DNA from: Myotis daubentonii
Taxonomy: Eukaryota; Chordata; Mammalia; Chiroptera; Vespertilionidae
DNA: 64,000 bases
Direction: 5' to 3'
NCBI RefSeq assembly: GCF_963259705.1
Contig: NC_081840.1
Span: 147,657,549 to 147,721,548 of the forward strand
Made by a program: the position numbers and the translations under genes. This document shows, piece by piece, positions 1-12,214 of the stretch (the stretch's first letter is position 1; every line of letters begins with the position of its first letter). Under the pieces are notes generated by a model that did no database searches, was not told the origin of the DNA, and worked only from the letters and a program-made list of their open reading frames with translations.

Positions 1-202
1 GACCCGTTGCTATGATGTGCACTGACCACCAGGAGCAGGCGCTCAATGCAGGAGCTGCCCCCTGGTGGTCAGTGCGCTCCCACAGCCAACCTCCCGTGGT
101 CCCTCCCCCCAGCCAGCCAACCTCCTGCGGCCCCGATCGGCTCAATCACCTGCCAGGCTGAGGGACCCCACCCGTGCATGAATTCGTGCACCAGGCTTCT
201 AG
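1..202 (+). mobile_element. HeliBat-type Helitron, 3' part
   Basis: The window opens inside a non-autonomous vesper-bat Helitron. The block with GCACTGACCACCAGG and its inverted partner CCTGGTGGTCAGTGC is followed by the 3' stem GTGCATGAATTCGTGCAC and the terminal CTAG at 199-202. A T follows, as expected for insertion between A and T. The 5' end lies to the left of the window. The element sits in the last intron of SGMS2. Confidence 0.85.
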
Positions 203-1291
203 TTTAAGGATAAAAATGTATGATTACAGAGCACAGTGTTATACTAATCCAACTACTGTAATTTATATGAGAATTAAAGAAGTACATATGCTAAATTAAA
301 ATGCAGGCACCTTCTCTGTAGCAGCACTGAGGTGCAGCTAGGTAACACCCCTGCCTTCAGAGAACTCAAGTTTGAGAACAACTTGGCAACTATTTTTGGA
401 AGTCAGGCAAATTAAGTGCCTTATGACTAATTGGATTTAGTACATCTTTTGGTGATGTGGTGCTCTCTGGCTTCTTTCTTATTCTGATTTCTTCTGCGTC
501 CTGTTTCCAGATGCACTTTTTTCTTCTCCCACACGTTCTGAGAGAGCTAGCTCCAATGCCACCTCTTCTGGGAAGCCTTCCCAGACTTCATTCTCTGCCG
601 CTAGTCCCGCGATGGAATTGTCCCTCCCCTCCCTGTGCTTTCCTAGCCTTGGTGCATATCCAACAGTTAGTCTGTGTGCCACGACCTACCCTGGGGTCAT
701 CTTGCCATTTTGTCTGTTGCATGCAGAGTGTGGAGAATTTGGGAGAGATTGAAATGTTGTCCTTTCCAAAGGCTCTAAGTTCAGTTCTCATGGAGTGGTG
801 CCCACTAATGAGGGCCCTCTCTATGGACCTGTCTTGTAGCTCTGTTTCCTGTTTTATAGTCTCCTGTTGCCATCTTCTGTTTAGTGATCAGCTGACTCCA
901 CAGAACCAAGCTTTTCTCTTTCCTCTTAAAAGTGCTCAACCGTGTGAGCTCTCCTCTCTCTTCCCTGGTCACTTAGGCTTTTATATATAGAGATCTGACC
1001 ACTCAGTTCCTGAAAATTGTTCCACCCGGGTAACTGCCACCTGCATTCCTCAGTCTCCATTGTCACTGGAGTTGCAGACAGGCAATCAGCATGAGCCACG
1101 AGAGGGAAGACGGAGGGGCTGGGAGGGGGGGGGCCAGGTGGCATCCGGTGGGGAAGAGGTGCAGACAGTATGCCTCGGGACCTGGAGGCTGCTGCTCCTC
1201 TGCCGTTACAGCAAGTGACGGTTTAATTAATGGGGAAAGTCAGGAAGCGTGAAAAATACGCCTCATTTCGCTCTTCCCTTGCCTTTTACAG
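203..1291 (+). other. SGMS2: SGMS2 last intron (3' part), with an L2 relic
   Basis: This is intronic sequence upstream of the SGMS2 terminal exon. About 540-800 resembles the 3' part of an L2 LINE on the + strand (the 'gccacctcttctgggaagcc' type segment). It accounts for a 177-codon open frame at 457-990 that has no protein character. The intron ends with a pyrimidine tract and AG at 1290-1291. I see nothing else recognisable here. Confidence 0.6.
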
Positions 1292-1495
1292 AACCTGAAG
1301 GTCTCTTCACAGACTAATTTCTTATCTCGTGCGTGGTGGTTCCCCATCTTTTATTTTTTTGAGAAAAACGTACAAGGCTCGATTCCTTGCTGCTTCTCCT
1401 GGCCGCTCTCCTGGCCTCCGGGCTGCTTTAAGTCTTCATGCAAGAAGTACTCGCGGGTTCAGAAGATCGGGGAAGACAATGAGAAATCTACCTGA
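1292..1495 (+). CDS. SGMS2: Sphingomyelin synthase 2, last coding exon
   Basis: SMS2 transfers phosphocholine from phosphatidylcholine to ceramide, making sphingomyelin and diacylglycerol, mainly at the plasma membrane. Only the C-terminal 67 residues are here. They start in phase at AAC after a ctctt...tttacAG acceptor and end at TGA 1493-1495. The tail begins NLKVSSQ and ends GEDNEKST, which I recognise as the SGMS2 C-terminus. Numbered against a 365-residue protein, its cysteines fall at 331, 332, 343 and 348, the positions reported to be S-palmitoylated in human SMS2, so the membrane-targeting tail looks intact. The catalytic His/His/Asp residues lie in earlier exons outside the window. 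The frame has no stop, frameshift or odd codon use. Synteny with CYP2U1 downstream supports the call. Confidence 0.95.
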   Translation, partial: NLKVSSQTNFLSRAWWFPIFYFFEKNVQGSIPCCFSWPLSWPPGCFKSSCKKYSRVQKIGEDNEKST

Positions 1496-4400
1496 GGAGC
1501 AAAACAAAGGCTTCAGCTCTTATACCCAAAGCGGTATCGCTGTAACCAAAGGGGTAGTTCTGTTTTTTTATTTTAGGAGAACTGACTGGTAAGTGAAGAA
1601 GTGGACCAAATTTTGTGTAAACGATTAGAAAGATGAACAAAGTGTTACGCTTTGACTGTTTGTTTTTTTTACGCCTCCTGAGAAAGTCGTCTTCTCCGGA
1701 GGCTCTTCCTCCATGGTGACAAGCCCTCCCCCGGGATTCCCTGACGCGCTTGGAAAGAGGTGCCAAAGAACACGTCCGCCTGCCCTTCGTCTTTCTCCAC
1801 TAAAGCATTTTTTCAGGATTTCTTTTCCTCCAGGGTCAGAAGGATTTGCCAGTGTTTTCAATAAACTATCTGGACAGATACAACCTAATGTTGAGGGTGG
1901 ACTTGAGCACTGGGCCTCTTAGTGAGGGGGAGACGCAGGGGTTGTGAGTAAACTTCGGGTGAACTTATTCTCCCTGTCCTGGGGAACGTCAGGGTCAGGT
2001 CTGCGAATACGTACTGCTGCTACCACCCAATGTACTATGTGTCACTTTTACTTTATTTTTTTAACTGATCATTTTATTTAAAACATGAAAGAAACGTGAT
2101 CTAAGTAAATATGGAAATATTTGACACACCCCACAGATTTTACTTGGGCGTAAATCCTTACTTTTAAGATCTCTCTGACAGATGCACACACAGGGAGCAG
2201 GGCCGTTTCCGCTCACGGTGGTCCTTGTTTGCACACTGGCTGAGCACAGGCTGAAAAACACGTGTGTGAACTGCTTCTCGTGCCACGTGGGGAACAAGCC
2301 TGCATTTCTCGCCCGGGTCCCCCCCGGGTGAGGTCTGTTTCAGAGCTGCTCACTGGAACTCAGAAATGCAATTGGTCACATCTCACTAAGCCCACTTCTT
2401 TCTAGTTACATTCTGCTTTATGGGAAAAGGAAGATGGAGTCCAAAGGTCGAATGAATGCATCCTTTTTGCAAGAGGCCCAGCTTCTTGAAAACGGAGTGC
2501 TTATAGGAAGGAAGGACTAAGGAGACAGACCACAATGAAGTCGATCTACTCTGACCCTGACAGGACACCACGGCGCTGCACGCTCACCTGCTGCTGGAAT
2601 CCAGGCGTTAAGACAGCACAGCTGGTCGCTAAAGGGGGCTGGTCGTTTCTAAAGTTCTTTCAGGTGATGCGGAAAAAAAGGTGGATTTGACCAGATTTAA
2701 TGCTGTCAGAGTTCATGCGTTGTTTCATGCTGTTGGGGCTGTGGTCAATTCTTAATTTCTTACAACTTCTAGGACCTTAGGAAAAGATCTAAAGTTACAC
2801 AGTCATCAGCACAGAGAACAGAGAGGCCAACTCTGTGGGAAGGCAGTTACATTTATATTGAAGGCAACAATTTCCCACCCCTTAGAATGAAAACAAAAAT
2901 GAAAAACCACCCCTAAATTTGCCATGAACCAGTCAGCCCTGAGTTGATATACAAAACTGACCTTCAAATTACTTGAGCGAAGCACAGTACACACTGACAT
3001 GTGTTCAGGAAGGGTCTTTATCCTCTGGTGCTAAAATTCTCTGTGCTTCCAGTGTAGCTCCTGCTCTGTGTAATAGAAGAATCACTAAAGGAAACGTAGT
3101 TGAGTTCAACACCAGGAAGAAAGATTTTCTAATCTGGTATTTGAAACAAGAAACAAAACCCTAAACCTTCTTGGCAGGTTTTCAAATGCAGGAAGTTTTT
3201 CTGGTATTTATCATTAAACCAATAAGAAACATATCCATACCTTACCAGATGTTTAGCTAGAATTCCACATAATTTTTGCCTACGAAATATGGGCACGTGT
3301 GAAAAAACAAGGTGTTCTGTGTGAAGACACTGATGTTATTAAATTCCTGTTGTCCAATTGTGAGGAAAAACATATGACGCGGAAGCCTGGGCTTTGCTCT
3401 CCTAACACTGGTACATTGAGCCTCTGACTTAAATAAGACAACCTGGTATATCTGAGAGCCTTATTCCTACATTGTAGATAGCCCACTCTTCATCAAATTA
3501 AATTAGGGAACGTATTTAAGCTTTTAAAATCCTGGCGCGTTGATTGCTGGAGGCCCTCGAAATAGTAGACCTTGCATTTTAGTCAGGTAACTAGTTTTGT
3601 TTTTAAATAATGCCATCACCTTTTCAAGAACTTTTAGAAGGACTTCTGACTCCACCTGTGGGCACTGCTGCTCCCATGCTCTTCACAGTGTATGCCATAG
3701 CTCTGTCGTTGGCGCTGCGGGAGCATGTGGTACCAGAATAAGGGTGAAGGGGAAATACCAAGTTTCAAGGTGGGAAGGTGAGAATAGTGAATCTCATTTA
3801 CATTTAGAAAAGCAAACTTGAGGTCTAACCCAACATGCCACTTTAGAGTATGAAACATGAACAATTACTAGACGTAGGGTGGTGATCACTTCACAGTCTA
3901 TAGAAATAGCAAATCATTACGTTGTAAACCTGAAACTAATACGTCACTTATATCTCTGTTTTAAAAAATTTCGATCTTGCCTCTCAAACAGTAAACTTTT
4001 GGAGCTCCTTTTCCTGCTGAATCAATATATAACATCGATTGCTGTTTTTGTGAACTTGTGCTCCTCTTGGAAGCTTTTCCTATAATTTAGTCCTCTGTGC
4101 ACTATCTATAACATGTAATTCCTCTAGGTTATAACACTTTTTTTCTAAATTCTTTGAAATGGGAATGAATTCCTCTCATTATAATTTTGGAGCTCCTCCA
4201 CCAGCTCTGAAAATAAAGCGTTCTTCCTGAAGTCCAATGGAAGTAATTTGGAATTTTTAATTTAATTTACTGGCATCTTGGAAAACAAGTTTTGCTGTGG
4301 AAGGAAGGCTGGCTGGAGTGAGGGCGAGTCTTTAGTCTGCTTTATGGATGGATGACTTTGCATTAGGTTCTTGGCTGTATACCAGCGCCCCCTTGTGGAA

Positions 4401-5980
4401 ATATGTTATATGACTTTGAACACAAACCTGCCACTTTTTAAAGTGTATTTTCAAGTTTTTAAAAGGCATATGTTTTTTATTTATTTTTTGCGAATAATCT
4501 TGAAAGCATAATGCAAATGGAATTATGTTAAAGGTATTTTAAACCTTTCCCAAAGGGAAAATGTACTTAGATCACAGGGAGTTGCAATTCTAATCTTTTA
4601 TCCATTTGATCAAAGAAAATTTGCAGACCATTTTTACCTCTCACCATCACAATCATTAATGTCTCCCTTTATAACTACCGACACTTTGTTTACTTTGAAA
4701 CACCAAGTTGGCTGCCTTTTTTATTTTACATGTTAGAGAGAACTCATGCAGTTTTTTTTTTTTTATCACATCTTGTTCCTTGGATATTTTGAACATTTTT
4801 GAATTATTTTTTATTGTTTATTTTTTTTTTGCACTGTAAAATCGATTAAAAATTTAAGCCGGTCTTAGCACACTTCTGTAGTGTCAGGAAGTGTAAGAAG
4901 GAATTTCATAATAAATGTGTTTGCATGTTTAAATCAAGCATATTAAGAGTAATATGCTATGTGTTGAAGGTTTTTCTGTTATGTATGTATAAAGATTCCT
5001 AGCATTTTTGTTTAATGTCATTGTGTTGCAATAATTTAACTCAGTTGACTTACTTGCTGAAAATATTTTGTCTATTAAGAAGTGCTCTTGACTTCAATAC
5101 CTAAACACTGAAAATTGTGTCTAAGGTGCCCAAAGATAAGTTTTTATATAGATTTACACCTTATAAGTTGGGATTTGTTTTGTTATTCATTAATTTAACT
5201 ATGCTGTGTTCTGAATGAATGATGAATGAGACTAGTTCTTTATTCTGAAGTTATTTAAAATTGTCCTTTAAAAGAATAAGAGGAAGCTATAAATGTAAGC
5301 TAATCTAGTGGCCAAGTTGGGATTCATTATTTAATTTAACTCCTATGCAATGATTAATGCTGCAAAATGTATGGTTATATTATGGTATATTCACAAAAGA
5401 AATATTATTATGAGGTTTGAGAGGTGTAGCCTATTGTATTCTTTCAGAAATTTACTGTACTGTTTCAATGTGTTAAGTGCCTTGTTGTAAAGTAAAATTT
5501 TAAGCCTAGAATGCATTATTTTCCTGATATATATTTTTCATTATGATATATACTGTATGTTATTGTAATAGTTTTATTAAATGCTTATGTTTTAATCAAA
5601 TATGTGATTTTCAGAAGCTCTTTTCTCCTACCCACCAGTACCTTAATCATTAGTCTATCATATGGGGTTTGAATTCAGGTCCTTTTTTTTAAAGAGGAAA
5701 TTATCTTTGTTTAGAAGTATGTTTTTCATGCTTGTGCTTTTATATTTGTAAAAACATTTCAGGAGGAATTTAGAAGTGTAACTATAGTTTGTACTTCAAA
5801 ATGCCATTTTACATTTACATTTTAAGTGCCTAATTGTTAGTTAAAACTAATTTATGTTTTTATTCTAAAGACATATGTGTACTTGGTTTCTAATCTCTTT
5901 GGCTTTGCTTTAAAAAAAAACACACAAAAAAGCAAGAGCCTCTACTTCTATTTACCCAATAAACCACCATGACAGCAACA
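1496..5980 (+). other. SGMS2: SGMS2 3' untranslated region (end uncertain)
   Basis: About 4.5 kb of mostly non-repetitive sequence, strongly AT-rich after 3.9 kb, follows the SGMS2 stop. A 3' UTR of several kilobases is expected for this gene. Possible cleavage signals are ATTAAA at 5576-5581 and AATAAA at 5958-5963; I cannot tell which is used. The short ORFs here show no protein character. No interspersed repeat is obvious inside it, consistent with retained transcribed sequence. Confidence 0.65.
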
Positions 5981-6185
5981 GTATTTTCAAAATCAGTACT
6001 ACTATTTCTTTCAATTAAAAAAAATGTTGTTTTCTTTAAAGATTTAAAAAATGTGTTTAGTCTTATATGCTTATTAAAACCACTAGTGGGTTATTTTTTT
6101 CAAGTACTATTTTTAAAATGAGCGGATAACTTAAACTGAGTGTTATTTTTCCTGCCGTTGATTTAAGATGAAAAAAAATAACTCA

Positions 6186-6390
6186 GCCCTGGCCGGAGAG
6201 CTCAGTTAGTTGGCGTGTTGGTCCGTGCACCAAAAGGTTGTGGGGTTTGATCTCTGGTCAGGGTGTGTATGGGAGGCAGCTGGTCAATGCTTTCTCTCTC
6301 TCTCTTCTCTCTCTCTCCCTCCTTCTCTCCCCCTGTCCTTTCTTTAAAAATCAATAAACATATCAGGTGAGGATTAAAGAATAATAATTC
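6186..6390 (+). mobile_element. Ves-type SINE
   Basis: A tRNA-derived head (gccctggccggagagctcag) with a degenerate A/B-box region is followed by a CT-rich stretch and AATCAATAAA-like tail. This matches the vesper-bat Ves SINE layout. It is more diverged than the later copies. Confidence 0.8.
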
Positions 6391-6690
6391 ATAACAATAA
6401 TAACAACATAAGGTCATTCGTGGAGAAGAAAAGCCAGTTCCCTGCTCCATGATTCTGATTCTCATTGTTCACAAAGAGACAAAATCATGCTTCATCGAGG
6501 AGAGCAGAGTCCTTCCTGTCAGTCAGAAAGAAATGTCATCTTCATCCCTTCACACCGGGGTAATGTCCTCGACTAAACCCTGACAGCATAGTCATTGCAA
6601 CAGTGGACTGATGACTTGTCCTTGGACCCTCTGATGAAAGATGAAGGCGTGACTTCCAAAGACAAGTTCAGTAGAATGAAGGGACTAGGG
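6391..6690. other. Intergenic, nothing recognised
   Basis: Unique-looking sequence between the Ves SINE and the SPIN-like element. No gene, RNA or repeat is recognisable by eye. Confidence 0.4.
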
Positions 6691-6902
6691 CAGTGGCTCT
6701 CAACCTTTTGGCCCTTTAAATACAGTTCCTCATGTTGTGACCCAACCATAAAATTATTTCCGTTGCTATTTCATAACTGTAATGTTGCTACTGTTATGAA
6801 TCGTAATGTAAATATCTGATATGCAGGATGGTCTTAGGTGACCCCTGTGAAAGGGTTGTTCAACCGCCAAAGGGGTCGCGACCCACAGGTTGAGAACCGC
6901 TG
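6691..6902 (-). mobile_element. SPIN-like non-autonomous hAT transposon
   Basis: This 212-bp element has near-perfect terminal inverted repeats: CAGTGGCTCTCAACC on the left, and the reverse complement CAGCGGTTCTCAACC on the right. It is flanked by an 8-bp duplication, GACTAGGG (6683-6690) and GACTAGGC (6903-6910). The subterminal 'ctgtgggtcgcgacccc' block, read on the - strand, is the one I know from SPIN (Space Invaders) elements. It carries no coding sequence. Confidence 0.8.
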
Positions 6903-6910
6903 GACTAGGC

Positions 6911-7832
6911 TAAGATAGAGTTCAAAGGCTAAGTTGTTGGATATAGTCCAGGCTACTATGGATTATCTGGGAACGATAAGAGTAGAGATCAGGAGAATCT
7001 TTTGCCACCTGCACCCAGGCCTCAGATGAAAAGCTGGTCCCTCCTCCCGTCTGAGACGTTTGCACGCCAATTTTGCTGGCTATGGCCCCAAGAGTGTCCT
7101 TACCCAGCGTACGTTATACCAGGAGCTGATGTGCTGCTGCACAAACCTTGACACCTAACATTTAATTTTCTTCTAGTAAAAGACACGAGAATATCAGAAG
7201 CATGACACTAGATGATTCACTGATACAAGTTAGAACAGCACAGCTTATGCACTGTGTCTACATGATGCACATTACTCTGTGCGTGGCCCGTGTGATGAGG
7301 CACGACACTTTGTAGTTTTTAGGCTCCACCTGCATTCTTTAATCTTCACAAAACCCTGCAAGGCAGGCAAAGAAGTGGTGACCCCATTCCGTGAGATGAA
7401 AGAATTCCTAGTGTCACAGCTTGGAGCCTGAGTTCTGTTTTCTCTGTTTGGCAGCCTCCCTGGCATAATTACTGGGGTTGCCACCCCAGTTTGTTAAAGG
7501 TGCTGCTGTTGTTTATTTGTTAGGGGACTTGATTCCCTTTTCAATCAGTTAGTTTGTTTAAGAGGGAGACTGGTCCTTGGAACAAGTTCTTTGTCAAATG
7601 CTACTGATTTTTCTTACAGCTGCAGTTTACATTTAAATAGAGTTTACATTTCAGAGGGGAGGAATTTCAATGTTTCTGGTGCAAAACAGCATTGAAGGCA
7701 AAAGGACCCCCAGTGTTGGACTCACAAGTTTGTTCGAATTGCAAGTATCACTCATAGCATAGACACTGTTGTGCACTTAGCCTGGCACAGGTTAAATGGG
7801 GAGCATAAAAGTGCGTAGGCTTTATCTCTAAA
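6911..7832. other. Intergenic, nothing recognised
   Basis: About 0.9 kb without a convincing gene or repeat. Short ORFs such as 7272-7484 (-) look random. Confidence 0.4.
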
Positions 7833-8531
7833 CTAGTGACCCGGTGCATGAAATCTGTGCACATTAAAAGGGAATTAATTGGAGGAAATATTTTAATGTT
7901 GCTATTTGCCCTTTCTCTATAATAGAAGTGTCAGAGATGAAAGAAAATTAGTAAATGTATATGAAAATCTTCCTCCTGTCAGAGTCTGGGGCGTGCCACA
8001 GGAACCAGAGTCAAGTCCCCGCCCACCCACATGTGTCTCGAAATCACCCCAGACCCAGACCTGGCTGGGCTGCACCCCCATTGGGCTAGATCTAGACCCA
8101 GCCGGCCCCACCCCCGTCAAGCCCCGCCAGGTGGGGGGCACAGCCTCAGGTCGCCTGGCCTGAGCTGGGAAGCACACCTTGAGGTCCCCTGGCCCAGCCA
8201 GGGGGCGCGGCCTGAGGTCCCCCGTCAAGCCCCACCAGGCGGGGAGTGCAACTTCAGGTCCCCCAGCCTGGAGTGAGGAGCGCGGCCTGATGTCCCCCAG
8301 CCTTGTGCCAGGGTGGGGAGCACGGCCTGAGGTCCCCCAGCCTGGTGCTGGGGTGGGGGGTGTGGTCTGAGGTCCCCTGTCAAGCTCCACCAGGCGGGGG
8401 GCGCAGCCTAAGGTCCCTGCTGATTGCTTGTTAAGGCTCATTACAGGAACTTGGCCTCCGCTGTGGGCGCAGCCATCTTGACCGTTATGGCGTGATAGTC
8501 AATTTGCATATTCCCTCTTTATTAGAGAAGA
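7833..8531 (-). mobile_element. HeliBat-type Helitron with a GC-rich internal array
   Basis: Read on the + strand it begins with CTAG (7833-7836, preceded by A) and the GGTGCATGAAAT stem. It ends with the complement of the HeliBat 5' terminus (ttgcatattccctctttatt...GA, followed by T). The interior (about 8100-8420) is a degenerate tandem array of roughly 45-60-bp GC-rich units containing 'gaggtccccc'. It produces overlapping spurious ORFs on both strands. Confidence 0.85.
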
Positions 8532-9600
8532 TGACTCTCAGGACTTATTCCCAAGGGGATGGAAAAAAGGAGAGATAGATGGCCTGCTTTCAAAGGACAG
8601 CACAGCTCTGAGGGGTGGCATGGAATTGGAGTCAGTATTGTCCTGATTGATTCCGAGCTCCCCCAAGGACCAAAGTGCAGCCATAGGATTGTTTGATCCT
8701 GGCATGAACTGGAGAGTTTTCTGTGCTAAAAATCTGGCCAAACCCATATGTGTGCTTGCTTCTGGCCAAGTTTCAGGGCACACTTCACTTCAGTTGCTAG
8801 ATCCAAGCACTAATCTCCTTTTCTTTCTAAGTTCCTTAAAGTATGTATTTATTTGAGTAAAAGGAAAAGAAGCTGCCATGCACGAGGCTAATAGGTTTCC
8901 CCTTACCTGACAGGCACGGCAGCCCTGCCAGGTGAGTCTCCTAAGCTCCATTCACAAGTGAGGGAACTCCAACAGAGAGGTGAATGCTGGGCCAGGAGCA
9001 CACAGATGCGGATCCCAAGAACGCCCAGGCCCATTGTTTGCTCACGGCGCAGTGTGACAGAAGAGTCACCCCCGTGCAAGGAATGCATACAAAGAAGACG
9101 TACCTCCTCTGGAAGTCTTGACCACCAGGTTTTGTGTTGAGAGCAAGGCTAAGGGGTGCTGGCACTGAGTCCTCTGAGATCCCATGGCCCACATGTAGCA
9201 GAATTCCTGTTTCCACGTGAACTCTAGTCCTATCACCCATAAATATGTGCTCTTCCTCTTTTATATTCTCATGCCTTGTAATTGATGTGTGATGAGTGGG
9301 GCAAAACTGTTGCTCCCGTCATTCATCACATAGCTGCCTGAGGCCATGGCAGACGATGGCAGAGGGGTACTGGGCCCAGGGGCAACTGAACTCCCAGAGC
9401 ACACACACACCCAACGTCTCCAGGAATGAGAGCTTTGCTTAGAGATGGCACTTGTGAACATATTTTTTATCTGGTCAGTTCCCTAGTTCATGGTTTGAAG
9501 ACAATGTTTATATCTGACACTGGGAAAAGGACATGCCCTGAAGTCTTTGGGAAACGGCACGTTCTTAAACTATGAACATATATGTCTCTCAGTCCTGGCG
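8532..9600. repeat. Intergenic with a MIR relic
   Basis: About 8920-9020 resembles an antisense MIR core (ctccattcacaagtgagggaa, then a 'cagagaggtgaat' type segment). The rest is unclassified. The ORFs in this stretch look random. Confidence 0.45.
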
Positions 9601-9619
9601 GCAAGGGAGCCTGAGACCA

Positions 9620-9840
9620 GGGTGCCAGCACGGGCAGGCTCCCTTCCAGGCTTCCTCGCACCTGGGGGAGAGATCTCTAGTCTCTTGCTCTTATAAAGGA
9701 CACAAATCTCATCATGGGCCTCTATCCTCCTGACCTCATCTAAACTTAATTACATCCTAAGGTCACATCTTCTAATACCATCCTATTAGGGGTTAGGGTT
9801 TCACATATGGATTTTGGGGGCACACAAACACCTGGGCTTT
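9620..9840 (-). mobile_element. MaLR (MLT1-like) LTR fragment
   Basis: The segment with 'cttaattacatcctaagg', 'ggtcacatct' and 'tttgggggcacacaaac' matches an antisense mammalian MaLR/MLT1 LTR. It is an old LTR fragment with no coding capacity. Confidence 0.55.
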
Positions 9841-10084
9841 TTAATATTAAAAAGCACATCTTTTTAAAGCAAAGTGCACTGCTTATAGTACAGTCTCAAG
9901 CTCTGCAGGTTTCATGATTCCTCCTAATCAGGGCCCTGACTATGCAAGGCACTTTCCCACTGCTGTCAACCAATAGCACCCTCTGCCCGGCTCAGGCTGC
10001 TCTGTCCCTGTCCTCTGTTCTGCAGTCATCAGTCCTGCCCTGTGATGTGCTTTCAGAATATCACCTGTCTCCCCAAGAGAGAAC

Positions 10085-10300
10085 ACGGTGGCCCTGTGCT
10101 CTCTGGGTTTGAATCTCAGTTCTTCCAGTCCTACTTTCTAAAGAAGACCTTAAAAGGTTGCCTAACCTCTCTGTGCCTCGGCTTCTTTATCTGGAAGACA
10201 GAAATAATAACAGTCAGTGTCGCATGGAGTTGTTAGGAGGACTAAATGAAAGGTGTTACAAGACACACATTCAATAAGTGTTGGCCAAGGTCAGTTAACA
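10085..10300 (+). repeat. MIR SINE relic
   Basis: The diagnostic MIR segment 'gtgcctcggcttctttatct' is present, preceded by the diverged MIR core and followed by its A/T-rich 3' part. Confidence 0.6.
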
Positions 10301-10789
10301 AAAACTTTAGTACCATGGTTCTAGCCCTGAAATGATTAACATCCAAATCTTGCCTGTCCTGAGAGTTAAGATGAAGTCTTATCTCCTGAAAGCTTTACCT
10401 TCTCTGAATTCCTCCCTAAAAGATACATACAATTGCCAAAAGGTGAGCTACAGTCACTACTTTAAGATTTAAAAAATATATCCTGTTTCCATACCAAATT
10501 AAGATTCCTTTAAAGAGGATTGTCTTAGTGTTCATTTCAGTGTCTAAAAAAGTTCTTATCACACAAAGGTTATTCAGAAAATATTTGCTGAATGAATATT
10601 TTAAAATGCCTTGTGTATTTGGGTTATCAGCAGAATTTATGAAGATTCAATGGAAAGGAAATTGTCCACTAGGCCACCAAATAGTTTGCTTTAAGATAAT
10701 TGAAGCATTTATCAAACCATCGTATGTTTATAACTTGAAAATGTTCCAGTAGCTACCACATAATATGTGTTTTGATAAAAAATGTGGAT
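10301..10789. other. Intergenic, nothing recognised
   Basis: AT-rich unique sequence; I see no gene or clear repeat. Confidence 0.35.
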
Positions 10790-11240
10790 TGAAAAGTCTG
10801 AGATCCCCACTCCATCAAACTTTCTGGCCCACCCAAGCTATTTCCAGTGGCTTTACCATAATGGCCTGTCTTGACCCATGCTTCAGATCTTCCTAAAATC
10901 TCTCAAACATGCAGCATCTGTCCTCAGTGAGCCCAATACCTAAGTGGCCCCAGGCCTGACACTAGCCGCAGCCAGTCTTGGTTTACAGCTTGGTCTCACC
11001 TGGGCACCTACAAGCCCAACACAAGAAGCAGCCATCTGCAAATCACTTTGTAGTTTATGCCTGGTGGCCCTGGAGCAGAACACAGGCAGTGGCTAACCCT
11101 GGCTGGCATCTCCTGGGAGGCCCCAGAGCCAGTGCATCCAGTAGACAGCTTTAGACCACATCAAAGCACCTCCTCAAGTGACATACTCAAGGGCACATTC
11201 AGTGGGTACCAGAACCCTATAAAGCATTTCATTCTTTACT
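10790..11240 (+). mobile_element. Old L1/HAL1 5' UTR, part 1
   Basis: This aligns by eye with the element 5' region at about 61030-61430: both share 'gcttcaga' context, 'aaatctctcaaac', 'cttggtttacagcttgg' and 'gaagcagccatct'. The copy continues at about 12000-12210 and 12841-12960 after later insertions. Confidence 0.65.
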
Positions 11241-11990
11241 GTGTCCAGCACGGCTAGAGAACGGACAGGAGTCCTGGAGTAGGGGCAGCGGGGGATTGAG
11301 AAAATGAAAGAGACAGACACAGAGACTGTAGAGAAAGCTGTGACCAGGTGGGACAGCTGGCCCTCTGATGGAGAGACAGTGACCCAGAGCCGGTGCAGCA
11401 CGTTTATTTTATACAGTATAATTGCAGGAAGTTTTACTAAAGTTTAAAACAAATTATGTGAAATCATGATTAAAGATCAAGCTATAGTCATGGTTAAAGA
11501 TCAAGCTATGCCGAAACCGGTTTGGCTCGGTGGATAGAGCGTCGGCCTGCGGACTGAAAGGCCCCAGGTTCGATTCCGGTCAAGGGCATGTACCTGGGTT
11601 GCGGCCACATCCCCAGTGGGAGGTGTGCAGGAGGCAGCTGAGGCAGCTGATCGATGTTTCTCTCTCATCGATGTTTCTAGCTTTCTATCTCTCTCCCTTC
11701 CTCTCTGTGAAAAATCAATAAAATATATTATAAAAAAAAAAAGATCAAGCTATAATTCTTGTGGCTTCTTTGTAATAGTCACTCCTGGCTAAGCCCAGAT
11801 AATTGCGTCCCTTCCTTGCGCCTGGCTGAACTTAGATAATGAAACCCACCCCCTGGCACCTGAGCTAAGGGTCAGGTTGACAACATACCTGCCTCTGGCA
11901 TGATGCCTTTCCAGGACATGGCTCTGCCAACACCACTGGACTCAGCTGTCAATAATTAAAGAAATGTTCAATGTGCCTTCCCAGACGCTC
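11241..11990 (-). mobile_element. Possible solo retroviral LTR, itself split by a SINE
   Basis: This stretch interrupts the old L1 5' UTR. Read on the - strand it has an LTR-like look: a pyrimidine-rich region with 'tttcattttctcaatccccc' near one end, finishing in CTGGACA. There is no coding sequence and I could not fix both ends or a target duplication, so this is only a suggestion of an old endogenous retroviral LTR. Confidence 0.3.
11510..11739 (+). mobile_element. Ves SINE, young copy
   Basis: It has a full tRNA-like head (accggtttggctcggtggat; B-box ggttcgattcc), the CT-rich body and an AATCAATAAA tail plus poly-A. The perfect target duplication AAAGATCAAGCTAT flanks it (11496-11509 and 11740-11753). 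The left flank also holds an extra tandem copy of the same word at about 11472-11485. Confidence 0.92.
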
Positions 11991-11999
11991 TCTACAGGA

Positions 12000-12210
12000 C
12001 CCTACTGAAGTGATTCTTGCTCTATGCAGTGGGTCCCTGCACAACGGACCCTCCAAGGTGGTTGAAGGTCACAGCCAGTCCTTACAGCTGATCGGCCTAG
12101 GTAAATCCCTCCCATTGATGTGCCAATAGCAATCAAGACTTAACTACATAGGCGGTGTACAGCTCACATGTGGGTGGGGGGTGCACCTCTAGTACCCAAG
12201 GAGGCTGTGC
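12000..12210 (+). mobile_element. Old L1/HAL1 5' UTR, part 2
   Basis: This continues the 10790 copy: 'ccaatagcaatcaagactta', 'gtgcacctctagta' and 'ggaggctgtgcca' parallel about 61530-61630. It is interrupted at about 12215 by a DNA transposon. Confidence 0.6.
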
Positions 12211-12214
12211 CACT

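Noticed and set aside
457..990. 177-codon ORF (+)
   Set aside because: It lies in the SGMS2 last intron over an L2-like relic and shows no domain, signal or coding-like composition.
7917..8441. 174-codon antisense ORF and overlapping + strand ORFs
   Set aside because: GC-rich tandem array inside a HeliBat; open in several frames on both strands and lacking protein character.
11510..11600. tRNA-gene-like A and B boxes
   Set aside because: This is the tRNA-derived head of a Ves SINE with CT-rich body, tail and target duplication, not a tRNA gene; the same applies to the other Ves copies.
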